From Malus domestica (lineage: Eukaryota > Streptophyta > Magnoliopsida > Rosales > Rosaceae), in NCBI RefSeq assembly GCF_042453785.1, contig NC_091667.1, positions 31,798,001 through 31,862,000 of the forward strand: a DNA stretch of 64,000 nucleotides. The letters run 5' to 3'. Shown here one piece after another: positions 37,501 through 48,454 of this stretch (within the stretch, counting starts at the first letter, position 1; the number at the start of each line of letters is the position of its first letter). A program made the translations under genes and the position numbers. The notes under the pieces were generated by a model. It did not search any database and was not told where the DNA came from. It was given only the letters and a program-made list of their open reading frames with translations.

Positions 37501-38087
37501 GTAATAAGCTTTCCCATAGAACATGTTTGACATGCAATTTCATGGATCGAACCTAAGCTTCGGGTTAGTGGATGCCCGTGTGAAGTTTTGAGGATACGGC
37601 GCATCGCTATTCGTCCAGGATGTCCCAAACGATCATGCCAAAGTGTAATTTCGTGCGCGGTCCCTGTGGTAGGGCCGGCCACATAGTGGCATTCTATGGG
37701 GCGTATGGTCGTAGTATATAGACCACTCGGGTTACGCGCCATCTTCTCTAGAATACGCTTCTGGCCATATTCGTAGGAAGTTACGCACAGAAATTTAACT
37801 CCGTTTTCTACGTGGGTTTCAGCGTGGTAATTGTTATCTCTAATGTCCTTGAAACTTAGTAACGTTCTTCCGGAACGTGGAGAATAGAGTGCCTCAGCAA
37901 TGGTCAAGATTGTACCATTGGACAACATTATACGTGCCTTACCGTATCCTTCGATCAGGTTGGATGGGCCTGAGGGGGTTGTCAGAGGTGCATTCTTAGG
38001 TACGAAGTTAGTGAAATAGATGCGTTCACGCAAAACAGTATGCGTGGTTGCACTATCTGCCAGACAACTAACTTTCCCACTATTCAT
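34548..38087 (-). CDS. pol: Copia pol polyprotein (PR-INT-RT-RNase H)
   Basis: The 1179-residue frame starts at an ATG (38087) that comes two bases after an acceptor-like ttctag. Domains in order: protease motif LADSATTHT (near residue 10; Ala in place of the usual Gly), gag-pre-integrase LWHDRLGHPG (near 150), integrase core with DNAGEFTS (near 280), a linker rich in Pro/Ser/Thr, RT (about 690-930, YVDDMNLIG near 852), and RNase H (about 1030-1175: YADTGYLSDPHKARSQTGY, NLADLFTKSLP). No stop or frameshift is present, so the enzyme set looks functional. It is in a separate frame unit from gag, 240 bp downstream. Confidence 0.95.
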   Translation of the reverse strand: MNSGKVSCLADSATTHTVLRERIYFTNFVPKNAPLTTPSGPSNLIEGYGKARIMLSNGTILTIAEALYSPRSGRTLLSFKDIRDNNYHAETHVENGVKFLCVTSYEYGQKRILEKMARNPSGLYTTTIRPIECHYVAGPTTGTAHEITLWHDRLGHPGRIAMRRILKTSHGHPLTRSLGSIHEIACQTCSMGKLITKPSYDKIRSNPPIFLQRIQGDICRPIQPPCGPFRYFMVLVDASTRWSHVCLLSTRNAAFSKLLAQVIKLRAHHPDYPIKSIRLDNAGEFTSKTFDDYCMSVGVEVEHPVPHVHTQNGLAEAFIKRLQMIARSLVIRTKLPIAAWGHAILHAAKLVRLRPVATQPFSALQLVTGCEPDISHLRVFGCAVYVPISPPLCTKMGPQRRMGIYVGYDSPSIIRYLEPLTGDLFTARFADCHFYETVFPSLGGDKNVNVPNERRELSWMTPTLSHLDPRTAQSEAEVQRILDLQSIAQSMPDAFTDLARVTRSHIPAAKTPAKMDVPNVRRTTLLEARDANSGDPRTLAASQSSAPTQKRGRPLGSKDSHPRKRKTTAQGPEEPTVNPTIAYSFYPTHEEILDYGSVLEETNPPPENREISVYYASLDDVWRRNEMIVDDALAFAVATEIMLSDDIEPRSVDECRRRADWSNWKQAIQVELDSLAKRKVFGPVVPTPPHVKPVGYKWVFVRKRNEKNEIVRYKARLVAQGFSQRPGIDYDETYSPVMDVITFRYLISLVVSEKLDMQLMDVVTAYLYGDLDTEIYMKVPEGLTLTGSNISKPRNTLSIRLRRSLYGLKQSGRMWYNRLSEYLTSQGYVNNELCPCVFIKKSHSGFAIVAVYVDDMNLIGTPEELARTASHLKSEFEMKDLGKTRYCLGLEIEHCSDGILVLQSNYTQKVLRRFNEDKAKPSSTPMVVRTLDAKRDPFRPKEDDEEILEPEVPYLSAIGALLYLAQCTRPDISFAVNLLARYSNAPTRRHWTGVKDIFRYLKGTTDLGLFYPYESSSDAAPYAHRVDSRLVGYADTGYLSDPHKARSQTGYVFTVGGTAISWRSTKQTLVATSSNHAEILALHEATRECFWLRAVVGHIRSSCDLHPAVNAPTTIFEDNAACIEQLKKGYIKGDNTKHIAPKFFFTHQQQEHQKIEVTQIRSQDNLADLFTKSLPKATF

Positions 38088-38327
38088 ACCTAGAATTAAT
38101 TTGAATTGGTCACATGCATAAAAGTTTATAAAACAAGTATCAATTCAAAATAATTTCATTTATTCAAGGAAAAAACTTAATATCCAAAATAAATCGCCAA
38201 CTAATAATCCAAAACATAAAGGAAAATTGTTCAAAATCAACCAAAAACAAGGTGGGGTTCGGCCACTAGGTGGAATTCGGCCCCAATTGTCTTATTTTAA
38301 CTGAAAAATAAGTCTATGTCTAAGATT

Positions 38328-39308
38328 CTAATCTTCCATAGGAGTGGTATCCTCCTGAAAATCAGAAACCTCCATCTTTGTAATCTCCGGTTCGTCCACT
38401 TGCAGGAAGTTTGATTCAAACTTCGTACAACGAGAATGATATGCATCCACAACCTTCTTGGGAGTACGGCAAATACGGGACCAATGGTCCTTGGAACCAC
38501 AACGATAGCACATATCGTCATTCATTGTGGCAGGTGCTTTGCCCTTATTCTTGAAGTTCGGGGCCTTGGGAGTGAGGTTTGGGCGCTTCTGGGCTTTGTT
38601 TCCTCCCTTGGATGGGCCTTGGCTCTGTTGACCTTGGTGGGATGGCTTCTGGCCGCCCTTACCACGCCTCTTTTGGCGTTTTGGGTGCTGATTAGTGCTA
38701 TAATGTGCTTCAGGCACAGCAGTAGCCCCAGTAGGTCGAGCTTGATGATTTTTCATCAACAGCTGGTTCTGCTTTTCAGCAAGAAGTAAAACAGAGATCA
38801 AATCAGAGAACTTAGTGAACTTCTGAGCTCTATATTGTTGCTGCAGGACAATATTAGAAGCAGAGAAGGTCGAGTAGGTCTTCTCCAGGAGATCCTCTTC
38901 AGTCAAAGTTTCATTGCAAAACTTGAGAAGTGATCGGATTCGACAAACTTCAGAATTATATTCATTCACAGACTTAAAGTCTTGGAAGCGCAAGTGCTGC
39001 CAGTCGTGTCTTGCTTCAGGCAAGAATATGTCCTTTTGGTGATTGAAACGATCAGCCAAAGCGACCCATAATGCACGTGGATCCTCCTCAGCAAGGTACT
39101 CAGTTTGTAGAGCGTCATGGATATGTCTTCGGATGAAGATCATAGCAGTGGCTTTTTCAGCCTCGCCAACAGGTTTATCTGTTACTTCTTCAATAGCAGG
39201 ACGCAAGTTCTTTGCAGTGAGGTGGAGCTTCACATCTTGAACCCACTTGAGGTAGTTCCTTCCAGAAACCTCCAAAGCGGTGAAGTCGAGTTTGTTCAAA
39301 TTCGACAT
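38328..39308 (-). CDS. gag: Copia gag (capsid/nucleocapsid)
   Basis: A 326-residue frame (ATG at 39308, begins MSNLNKLDFTALEVSG). It has the copia capsid pattern YLKWVQDVKLHL ... ALWVALADRF, a basic Lys/Gln/Gly-rich stretch, and one zinc knuckle CYRCGSKDHWSRIC near residue 270. It ends with its own stop (PMED), so gag and pol are not one polyprotein. Confidence 0.93.
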   Translation of the reverse strand: MSNLNKLDFTALEVSGRNYLKWVQDVKLHLTAKNLRPAIEEVTDKPVGEAEKATAMIFIRRHIHDALQTEYLAEEDPRALWVALADRFNHQKDIFLPEARHDWQHLRFQDFKSVNEYNSEVCRIRSLLKFCNETLTEEDLLEKTYSTFSASNIVLQQQYRAQKFTKFSDLISVLLLAEKQNQLLMKNHQARPTGATAVPEAHYSTNQHPKRQKRRGKGGQKPSHQGQQSQGPSKGGNKAQKRPNLTPKAPNFKNKGKAPATMNDDMCYRCGSKDHWSRICRTPKKVVDAYHSRCTKFESNFLQVDEPEITKMEVSDFQEDTTPMED

Positions 39309-40264
39309 GTTCCTATCACAAAATGGATGAACAAGATGTGGTTAGTGTAATGGAGAAAAATCAATCCATTCACATAGGAGTAGAACATACAGGTTCTAAT
39401 AGACATGTATTGGTTTAATTTTGCATGAAAAACTTCGGGTTTTCATGGGTGATATATTTAAGTGAAAACTTCGGGTTTTCAAACAAGGCATGTGTATAAG
39501 AAACTTTGGGTTTCAAAGTAATTATGAACTTCAGGTTCATATATTCCTGCAGGCAAACACAAATATATATGCAAACAAATATGCAAAGAATATATGTAGA
39601 AATATTGTATAATGATAAGTGAATTAATTTATTTTTGGTCTTCGGGGCCAAATTAAAGTGTGGGTGAAAATATAAAAACCCATATTATTTAAAAAAAATT
39701 AAATAATAAAATCTCGGGGCCTAAAAATATAGGCCAAGAACCCTCGGGTGGGATTACAGGCCCACGGGGTGAGAAAAGGGGAATGGGCTGCTGTGTGCAG
39801 CCCTAAAATTTTTTTTTTCTCGGGCCGTTCCAGGCGAGCCCATAATTTTTTTTTTCTTTTCGGGCCGTTCCAGGCGAGCCCAGAAACTTTTTTTTTTTTT
39901 TTTTAATTTAGATGCATATATAATTCAATGAATCACATATTTACTTTGATGCATATGCAAATAATAGTTTCAATGCATGTACATATGTAAGATTCAATTC
40001 ATGGCAAATATCAAATTCACATAATTGTAGCAATTTTGATTATGAAGCATACACAATTTATGTAGAATCTAAAATACGTAAAACGTAAAGTTGGGTCATG
40101 CATCATGGTGAATGTTCATGCTATCAGGGCTTGCAAAATATCGAGTTAAAAGCCGTTGTTTGGAAAGAACCTGATTGCGTGATGATATGGATGAACTGGT
40201 TTGATGCAGAAAAAATCTCCAACGTCAGATTCCTAAGCGCAACGGTAGGAGCGTGCTGATAACG

Positions 40265-40522
40265 TGTTGTGGTCTATTTTATCTGACAGAGGGACTAGGG
40301 CCGGCGGCAGAGAGAGAGAGGAGAGAGAGGTGTGTTTGTAGAATTGTAGGGGAATGTGTGTGTTGTTATCCCTCCTACATTGTGCCTTTATTTATAGTAG
40401 TAAAGGGAGAGAAGATATTCCTTCTTCTCCAAGTAATACAAGTTGTAATAGGAAAGGATAACTAGAATCAAATCTTATCTAGGATTTACACAATCATACT
40501 TAAACTAGGAATGTTTACAACA
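40265..40522 (-). repeat. 5' LTR of the young copia
   Basis: 258 bp, same as the LTR at 33828-34085 in a base-by-base reading. It carries the promoter TATA box (minus strand ctataaataaagg near 40388-40400) for gag-pol transcription. Confidence 0.95.
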
Positions 40523-40527
40523 AATCT

Positions 40528-42485
40528 AAATATTTGTCAAATTATCTAAATATATAAAGAGAGAGCCCCAGTTTGGTGAAGCATTCCAAAATGCCAAGAA
40601 TATCCCTATGTTTCCTTCACAATCAAAATCCAAAAAATCCAAAAAAAAGGAGGACAAACTGGTAAAAAACTTATAACCGAACATAAAATTGTATTGAAAG
40701 AAAAAACTAAATTTTTACTAAAAATTGAGAGCAAGAAATACAAAAAAAAAAAACAAAAAAAAGGGAAATTAAACCGAATACTGGTAGAACAAGTCCACGT
40801 AATTGATAATTGACGAATGCAATGTTGGTAACTGGTCTTGATTTAAAATAAAAAGTTGAAAACACAAAGAGACAGATGCAGTAAAAAACACCAATAAAAA
40901 ACAAAATAAAAAAAAAAATATTGGAAACTGAGGAAAGAAACGTGGGAGAGAGACTGCTGTTTTCAAACTGCATTAAGTTTAAAGGCTCTCATGTTATTGC
41001 TAATGGAATAAAACAAAAAAGAAAATAAAAAGAGACCTAATACGTTTAGAATAGAACTGCTATTCGACAGTTGCAGGCTTGAAGTGTGTGAAGGAAACAG
41101 TTTTGAAGAACGATAAACTCGAACGTTCATGAAAATAAAAGCGAACGTGGGAGAGGAACCAGTTTTGCGGGACATGTAAATAAAACACAAAATAAAATAA
41201 CCTCAAGAGAATAAATTGAAATTGTTGTGCCAGAGCCTGAAGGAGAAGATCAAATTGGCGAAAAACCAACAAGAACTGGTAGTTCTGTAGTTCTCAATTA
41301 TTAAATTTGTGTGTTTTGTTCTCTATCAAAATGCTTCTTATTCCTTAATCTTCTCATGCATTTTCACATGATTATTGAAAATTCTGCACGTTAATTGTAA
41401 TGGTTTGATTGTGGTTTTTGTTCTCTGCAGGTTTTTCTTCCCTTATCTTATCAAATAAATCAATTGATAGGTTAGGCTTTCATTTTTTTTTCTTCACAGG
41501 ACTTTTAAGGACATCCTCAAGTCAAAGTGATGGAATCAAAGTCTTCAGGTTTGGATGCTTTTTTCCTTCTCTTTTTAGAGTAATTTTTCGAGTTTCTTCT
41601 CGCATTTTTCGGGTTCCTTTCCCCAGTCCCCCAAAATAACAATAACAAATTAGGCTTCTTCATTTTTAGACTCTCTTGGGGTTGGCAGATAAGGGGTTGC
41701 TTGCATTTAAACCTCACCGTCCGGCTTCTTCTTTCTTATGAATTTTTATCCCTTTCCTACGGCCAGTTCGTGAAGGCCGTTTTCAAATTGAGGTTTTGTA
41801 TATTCTGTCTCTTAAGATTTGATTCTTTCTATTTTGGATTATTTTTTGTCTGATTTCTCAAACAATTTGGCTAATGAAGAGTTTATGGATATACAATGGG
41901 ACAATATTATTTTCTCTCTGTTTTATGTGTTTATTTAGTTTTACTGTAGTTTTCATCTATGCCTTGAGTTTTGGCTTCTCTATCTTTTTATCTTTTGTAG
42001 CGTTCCAGGTAAATGGTGAGAATTATTCAAGTATGCGACATCATTTTAGTTTCATGTGAAAAATCTTCTCTTATAATTTTGTTTGAGTGATTGAATGTGC
42101 ATATGTGAGCTCTAAGGTTTGGTTCCATATTTATTGTTGAAGAAAAACAGGAAGTGAGGAACACAATAACCCTACCACGATTATGTATGAAATAAATTGG
42201 ATCTATTAAAAACTCATATTTTGGGTGTGTTGTTAGGAAGAAATGCCTAAACTCCGAATTTGTATGGAACATACTCATTATAGAATAGATTAATTGTATG
42301 TGTTATTGCTTTTAGTACTAAAATTGACTTATTTGCCCTCCTACAAGTCATAGCTTTGCTAATAAATTGAGAACAATGTCTGATTTAGTTTTTTTTTTTT
42401 GTCGAAATGTCTTATTAGTTTAACTCTTTTCATTTGATAATTCTCTTGCCCTTGGTTTGAGATATAAAGTATTTCATTTCAGTCA
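40528..42485. other. Non-coding stretch between two insertions
   Basis: AT-rich sequence with poly-A/T runs and pyrimidine-rich, acceptor-like sites (for example ttctctgcag near 41430). Short frames exist, but none has a recognisable domain. In particular, no TIR exon that could complete TNL-B was found. It continues, beyond the 42491-59794 insertion, at 59800. Confidence 0.45.
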
Positions 42486-44689
42486 TCAAGTGTCACAGCC
42501 TGTCCCGAAATATTTTATTGATGTTGTGAAATGACGAAACTGCCTTTGAGCGTTTTTTGACATTTAAACTTTAGGGTTTGTTTTGGTAACCATGGTTGTG
42601 TTTAGGGTTAGGTGGAAGTGTGAGGACACACACATCACCCTTTCCCTTTCTTTCTCTTCTCTCCCGTGCACTCTCTCTCTCTCGGAAACACTCTCCCTCT
42701 CGGAAACACTCTCCCTCTCTTCCTTCTTTGTACGGACAACATCAAAACCCTCTCAAACCTTGTAGATCGAGGGTGTAAAGAACACCATTGGGTTCGTGAG
42801 GATCATACAAGTCAAAAGGTACCAGTTTCAGGTAAGGAAACCTTCGATTTCCCGTGAAAACCCTAACCCTCCGATTTTGTCACTGTTTATGCTCATGTAA
42901 AACCTTGTGTTTTAGGGGATTTTAAGCTCATAGGGAGCTTTAGGAGGTCCTAAGGAAGATCAGAGTGGTTTGTTGGAAGAATTTGGACGTCGAAATAGTG
43001 AGATCGACGAGTTGCAGGGTTTGGCCTGATTATCGAGGTTTTTTTCCAGCGAGTTGGAGGTCGAGGCATGTATGGTTTTGTTCGTCTTTGTGAGATCTTC
43101 AAATTGGTTCAAATTTCATTGAAAATGGTGCAAAAATGAAGAAGTTATAGGCATTAGAAATTTTTCCATAAACCGGTGACTCACCGGAGAAGAAAGGAGT
43201 TGACGGAATATACTAACGGCGTCATGTATCTTTAACAGATTCAGTTAGTTTTAACGGAATATTCCTGACGGCGTTAACTGACGCCGTCAGTGTGCCAAGC
43301 ACATGGGCGCACGTGGGGGCGCATCTGGCCGTGCCTTGGCCACGTGGGTGATCAGAAAATTATTCTAAAAATATGGGGATGTTTCTGAGGTTGTGTAGAT
43401 CATTTTGGTATATTCAAACACCCCGATTGAGCATTGTATGAGAAGTTGTTACCAAGTTTTGTGTTTGTGCTTTAAAAGTAACGTTTATATAGTTGTTTCG
43501 CATATAGGTGAGACCTATCCCGAGGACGAGCGAAGTCAGGGGCAACTCGGGGGTTACGACCCTTCCACATACCAGTGAGTATATATATATATTGAATATT
43601 TTCCTAGAAAAGCGATTTAAATGTGTGAAATCCCGTTTCTGGATTTCATTGTTATCACCTACATATTTGTATTATTGAGATTTTATATTATTTCTCGAGA
43701 ATTTATTTTAATTTGTTTGAATTTAAATTTAAATTAAATTAGTTATTAACGTTTGAAGTTTGAGGCATTTTAGAAATAAATAGAAAAATCTGAAATTTTC
43801 TTATGAAATCTGGTGTGCCACATGGGTGGCCCAGATTCAATGGAAAGGAAAATGGATGGTGGAGATGCAAAGGAAAGGATTTAAAAGAGAGTGGGCGCTG
43901 CCCAGTTAGGAGGGGGGAGAGAAAGAGGTGACCAATTGGGCGAAGAGGAAAGGAGAGTAAGGAGAGAAGAAGAGGAAGAGGGAACCGGCCGGGGTTTACT
44001 ATGGCCCATGACCCGACCCGGTTATATCTCCCAACTCCGGCCACCATGGACGGCTAGGATGGTGTCAAAATGATCCTTAGCTCGAGGCCAATCGATCTCT
44101 CTTCCATTTCTACACTTAAAACGACGAGGGGGAGTCCAATTTTGAGGAAATACCACGGTGGGTGCGTCGGGCTTATGTGGAAATCCATTAAATCTTGAAA
44201 CGTTTTCTTCCAATTACAACCACCCATAGCATCCTCATGAGGCCTAGAACAAAGCCCAGACAAGTTTGGGGGCGGCAGAGTTGTTTTCGAGTCGGATCGA
44301 ACACACCTAAAAACAAGGGTTCCGTACGGTTCGAGTGAAATTGGGGATTTTCCCGGCCAAATTGGACTTGGCCACAGGTATAAAAATTGCTATACTCATT
44401 GAAATCTTCATTTCTGTAAATTTTGATAATTTTTAAAAATAGTTGAATTTTTCCGGCAAGTCGGGGCGGCCGACGGCCACCCGTGGCGGCGAGTGCGGCG
44501 GTTTCCTGGCCAGTGGGCCGAAAATATCATTTTAAGTTCAATTAGATGTCTTGATTTCATAATTGATATCCTTATGATATGGTTTGATTGTTTGAACCTA
44601 ATTTCATTACGATACGTGGTTAGGTCAAAATATGATTCGACGATCCTACCGTTGGATCGTCACCAAACCTTAATGCGTGATAGAACATA

Positions 44690-44940
44690 ATATTTTTGGA
44701 TCATAGAAACTTACGGATCGAGAATCTGACGTACGGATCTTCCCTAATTGGATTTCTAAGTTTGTAAAATTAAATGTCGACCGCCACTTGAATTTTGAAA
44801 TTGGCGGAGATCCAACTGTCGGATCATGTTGAGATTTCAGTATGTTGTTATTTGAGCATAATGTGGACTTTGGAAAGTTTCGGATCGGAAATCCGAGGTG
44901 CGGATCTTCCGAATCAAATTACATAAGTTTGTGGACCCTA
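44690..44940. repeat. Diverged tandem repeat with cggatc motifs
   Basis: Two copies of the layout acttacggatcgagaatctg ... cggatcttcc (from about 44710) and gtttcggatcggaaatccga ... cggatcttcc (from about 44877), about 167 bp apart, inside the 5-kb element. Confidence 0.6.
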
Positions 44941-45435
44941 CTGTTGATCGAGAGTTGACTTTTGCTCAACATGTCATGAAACGTCCTAATTACTAAAATT
45001 AGTACTACAGGGGAACTAGGTGAAGTCTAGTGGGCATGCATTGATTAGAGAGTGACTTGAATATATGTGATATGATTATTACCTTAATTTCCTATTAGTA
45101 TCCTTTGTGAAGATGAATTGGTTTTATAAATGTGATTTCTATTGAAATGTGATTTTTATATATTTAGCCATAGGCCTATGATTATTAAACATGATTTGGC
45201 TTGGTACTGATGATGGTTGTGACATATGTGAGTTAAATTATCTTTTTAGTAATGTGAATGATGTGTATGATTATTTTCATGACAATGTGATCCTAGAATC
45301 CTATTAAAAGTATGTTGTAGCACTTATATGCTTGGGTGCCATATTAGTGGTGACCTTGAGAAGTTGATGGTGTAGGTGACTACGTTGTAACTCATAGGGT
45401 TGAGATGTGATGTGGATAAGTTGAGGTGTTGAAAT

Positions 45436-45799
45436 TACTACACCATGTAGTAGTTGTACATTGATGGTCCTGCTTGGTATATCCGCATTGGGGGACCATA
45501 CGCATTCTAGGAGTGATCATGCTTGGTATATCTGCATTGGGTGATCACTACCTACCTGATTATCTTGACCCTGCTTGGTTAATCCGCATTGGGGGGTCAC
45601 AAGTGGTCCTGCTTGGTTAACCCGCATTGGGGGACCATACTTTATATGGATCGCGCTTGGTTAAACCGCGTTGGGCGATCCTTATGGCCATGTATGCTTA
45701 GGAGTGATCATGCTTGGTATATCCGTATTGGGTGATCACTGCCTAGGATATTAAACTATGCATACGGTTTTGCTTGGTATATCCGCGTTGGGGGACCAT
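45436..45799 (+). repeat. Array of seven hairpin-forming repeats with co-varying arms
   Basis: The conserved core tgcttggtatatccgcattg lies between complementary arms that differ from unit to unit. Units: 45464-45499 arms ATGGTCC/GGACCAT; 45512-45549 AGTGATCA/TGATCACT; 45566-45599 TGACCC/GGGTCA; 45604-45637 TGGTCC/GGACCA; 45648-45681 GGATCGC/GCGATCC; 45703-45740 AGTGATCA/TGATCACT; 45766-45797 GGTTT/GGACC (two G:U). A further small hairpin, TACTAC/GTAGTA, sits at 45436-45452. The unmatched bases are compatible with G:U only on the plus strand. Confidence 0.85.
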
Positions 45800-45829
45800 A
45801 TGCATTCTAAAAGTAAGGAGGATTAGTTG

Positions 45830-46342
45830 TGTTGATGCACAAAATCAGCGAAGACTTTGGTACAACAGAAAGTGTCAGGTTTTGTGACCTTCGCTTGGTT
45901 GCTTCGGTCACTAGTGAGGATAAATACGTAAATAAATAGAGACAGAGAAGCAAACACAGGATGTACGTGGTTCACCCAGATTGGCTACGTCCACGGAGTA
46001 GAGGAGTTCTTATTAGTAGTGAAGGGCTTACACAAGTACAAAGGATCAAGCTCTCAATTTAGTGAGTTCTTGTGAATGATTTAACACAAAATGGCATTAG
46101 GCAATATTGTGGGGGAATGACCCCTATTTATAGAAAAACTTGTAGCTTTGTCACATTGACATGTGTCATGTTATGATTGGTTCTTGATGTTGACACGTGC
46201 TGCGCTCTGATTGGCTTCTAATCCTGACACGTGTCGAGTAGTGATTGGCCTCCTGGTCGGAGGGGAACTCTTCTGGGTCCTTGACAGTATAGCGTTGGCT
46301 GGTACTCGGTAGTTTCGGGATTGGTCAAGTATGGTACAAACA
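45830..46342 (-). repeat. 3' LTR of the Tat element
   Basis: Begins tgttgatgca and ends tacaaaca. By eye it differs from the other LTR at about six positions (three adjacent ones near the start, then near 46200, 46301 and 46305), roughly 1%. It has a minus-strand TATA box tataaata near 46125-46132. Confidence 0.93.
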
Positions 46343-48330
46343 GTGCTCCCCTAAGTTCCCGAGTGAGGGAAACTCCTCGGTTGGGGACTTGCAAGATCCA
46401 ATCCCTTGAGTAATCACGAAACTTCTAAGTACCGAAGTGTGGTCTGATCTTCATCTGCCCTTCTCTGGAAGTACCTTTCCTCCATCCGGGAATGGTGTAT
46501 TTAGCTGATGTTGACGCACAAGCTAATGTATCAATTTCACTTGAAGCTTAGTTGTAGTTTCGGGCTTAGTCAAGTGTGATACAAACCCTATAGTAGGAGT
46601 CCCCCAAGTCGCCGAGCTAGGAGATCTGCCGAAAGAGGTGACAGACAAGGTAAGCAGTCAAACTTCCAAGTAAGCAACCCAGGATCAGAGGTTTGACTTC
46701 GGCTTCCGGTTGATTGTTCTCATTCTCCTTGTCTCTCATTCAACTGCCAGGATAAGGAGAAGCAAATGGATAAGAGATGATATGAGATACTTTTGCTTTT
46801 GAAGAAGTAACTTTCCACAGGCTTATTCTTGAACTGTGCTGGAGGGTTTTCTGGTGCCCTTCAGAGTATAAGGCCAACTCAAAAATTTGAGGGTCAAAAC
46901 AAGTCCATCAAATCTAGAGTACGTTCGACCTTGATGATATGGGATACTTTTGCTGTTGACGGAATAATGAATGTGGTATGGAAAGGTGTCGTGCTGTAGT
47001 GATCTGTTTCAGCTCACCGTTTGAACCTTCTGCTTCAATCTTTTGCATGGCAGAAGTGGTGTGCAACCTTTGCATTTAAATGGTCCTTCAGAACATTCCT
47101 TCATAGTGACTCATCCACGCTTGGCAGCTTCAGTGTAAAGAGCCAATATCTGATCAACTGTCATGAGGTATTTGCCGGTGGAATTCGTGACCTTGACAGC
47201 AGTTGAGGATGAGTACTCGAGAGCAATGCTAAGTAAGCAACCAGGCAAAGGCTCCAGGCAGTCAGTTCCAAATTGGAGGTTTGATTTCAGGTTCCGACTG
47301 ACTGCTCTCTTTCTCCTTGTCCTGCAGGTGTGGACAAGGACAAAGACAAAGACAGGGAGAAAGCATGATATGGGATACTCTTGCTTTCGATCCTGATGAT
47401 ATGAGATACTCTTGTTCTTGGTGTGGCTTATTTGCTGAGGTATTATCGGGGGGAAATAAAGCTGAGTATTTCGAGAGGTTATGTTGAGGGTGCCTTTTCG
47501 AATGCGAGAAAGGGTTGAGCATTTTTGCAGGTTTGCCTGTCCGTTGAGGAGGGAGGTCAATGTATATAGGGATTTCCCAATAACAAGTAGTAATGCTATT
47601 CCTTTACCCTTCTTGGTCACAGCAATGTAGTGGGAGCTGCCAGCTTCACGTGTTTTAATTTTGTCAGAGCACTTTGAAAAAGTGGTATGTGGTATCTGGA
47701 AAGCTGATGTTACGTGTGAAGATTACAGACAAGCTTTATCTAAGGAAATCTGGCTCTCGAAGTTCTGAGAGTTGTGCCTCTTCGGTTTTCGAACAAGCAA
47801 TCCCGTCGAGGATCTGACTCTCGAGATTCGGAAAGCGGTGCTACTCCGGTTTTTTAGAAAGTAATTATGTTGGGAGTCTTTTCTTGAATGTGAGTAAAGG
47901 TTGGACGTTCTTGCCAACCTGTCTTGCCGCAAAACACGGAGGTCGACACACATAGGGACTTTCCAGTTGTCAAGCAGTGGTGCTGTTCCTTTACCCTTAT
48001 GGGTAATAGTAGGGTAGCTGGAACTTCGAAATTCTCGTGCCTAAACTTTGTCAGAGATCTTTGACAAAGTTATATGTGGTACCCGATGAGTTGATGGTGC
48101 ATATGGAGAGCGGTGATTGAACAGTAAGATTCACGTGCTTTCTACTTCACCAGAAATCTTCGACAGATTGCCCGTAATTTCTGCAAAGCTGAGTGTGCAT
48201 GTGACAGGTGCTGACGAGGCTGAAAAAGCAGGTGCTTCTTTGATTTCTGAGATCGGCCCTCGTGGTCTCTGAGCAGCCCAGCTTTTGAGAAAGCAAACGC
48301 CTCTTCGATTTCTGAAGCTCCGTCGAGTGC

Positions 48331-48342
48331 AGATTTTTATAG
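48331..48342 (+). promoter_or_regulatory. TATA-like box upstream of the antisense ORF
   Basis: The sequence tttttatagagg lies about 115 bases before the ATG at 48455, in the plus orientation. Together with the polyadenylation signal at 49197 it frames a possible independent transcript. This is inferred from sequence only. Confidence 0.4.
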
Positions 48343-48454
48343 AGGCTGGCATTAAGTTCCACAGCACACTTGAATCTCTACCAGTAGAAGCTCATTTCTT
48401 GCACTTCTAAGATCTTGATTTGTCTGACCTCTTCCCTCTTCAACACATTTGAAA

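Larger units (their letters stand above)
33828..40522 (-). mobile_element. Complete, very young Ty1/copia retrotransposon
   Basis: 6695 bp with 258-bp LTRs at both ends and a perfect 5-bp target duplication AATCT (33823-33827 and 40523-40527). The two LTRs show no difference when compared by eye. Minus-strand coding: gag 38328-39308 and pol 34548-38087, both uninterrupted. The polypurine tract (plus strand ctcccccttgag) adjoins the 3' LTR at 34086, and a ttatcagcacgc-like primer-site region adjoins the 5' LTR. The element is inserted in the intron upstream of the TNL-B NB-ARC exon. Confidence 0.96.

Noticed and set aside
40528..42485. Possible site of the missing TIR exon of TNL-B
   Set aside because: No FRGEDTR, WCLKEL or related motif was seen in either strand.
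42583..42857. Overlapping plus-strand frames rich in Ser/Leu
   Set aside because: Low-complexity tctctc sequence within the 5-kb LTR-like element; several frames are open at once, which argues against coding.
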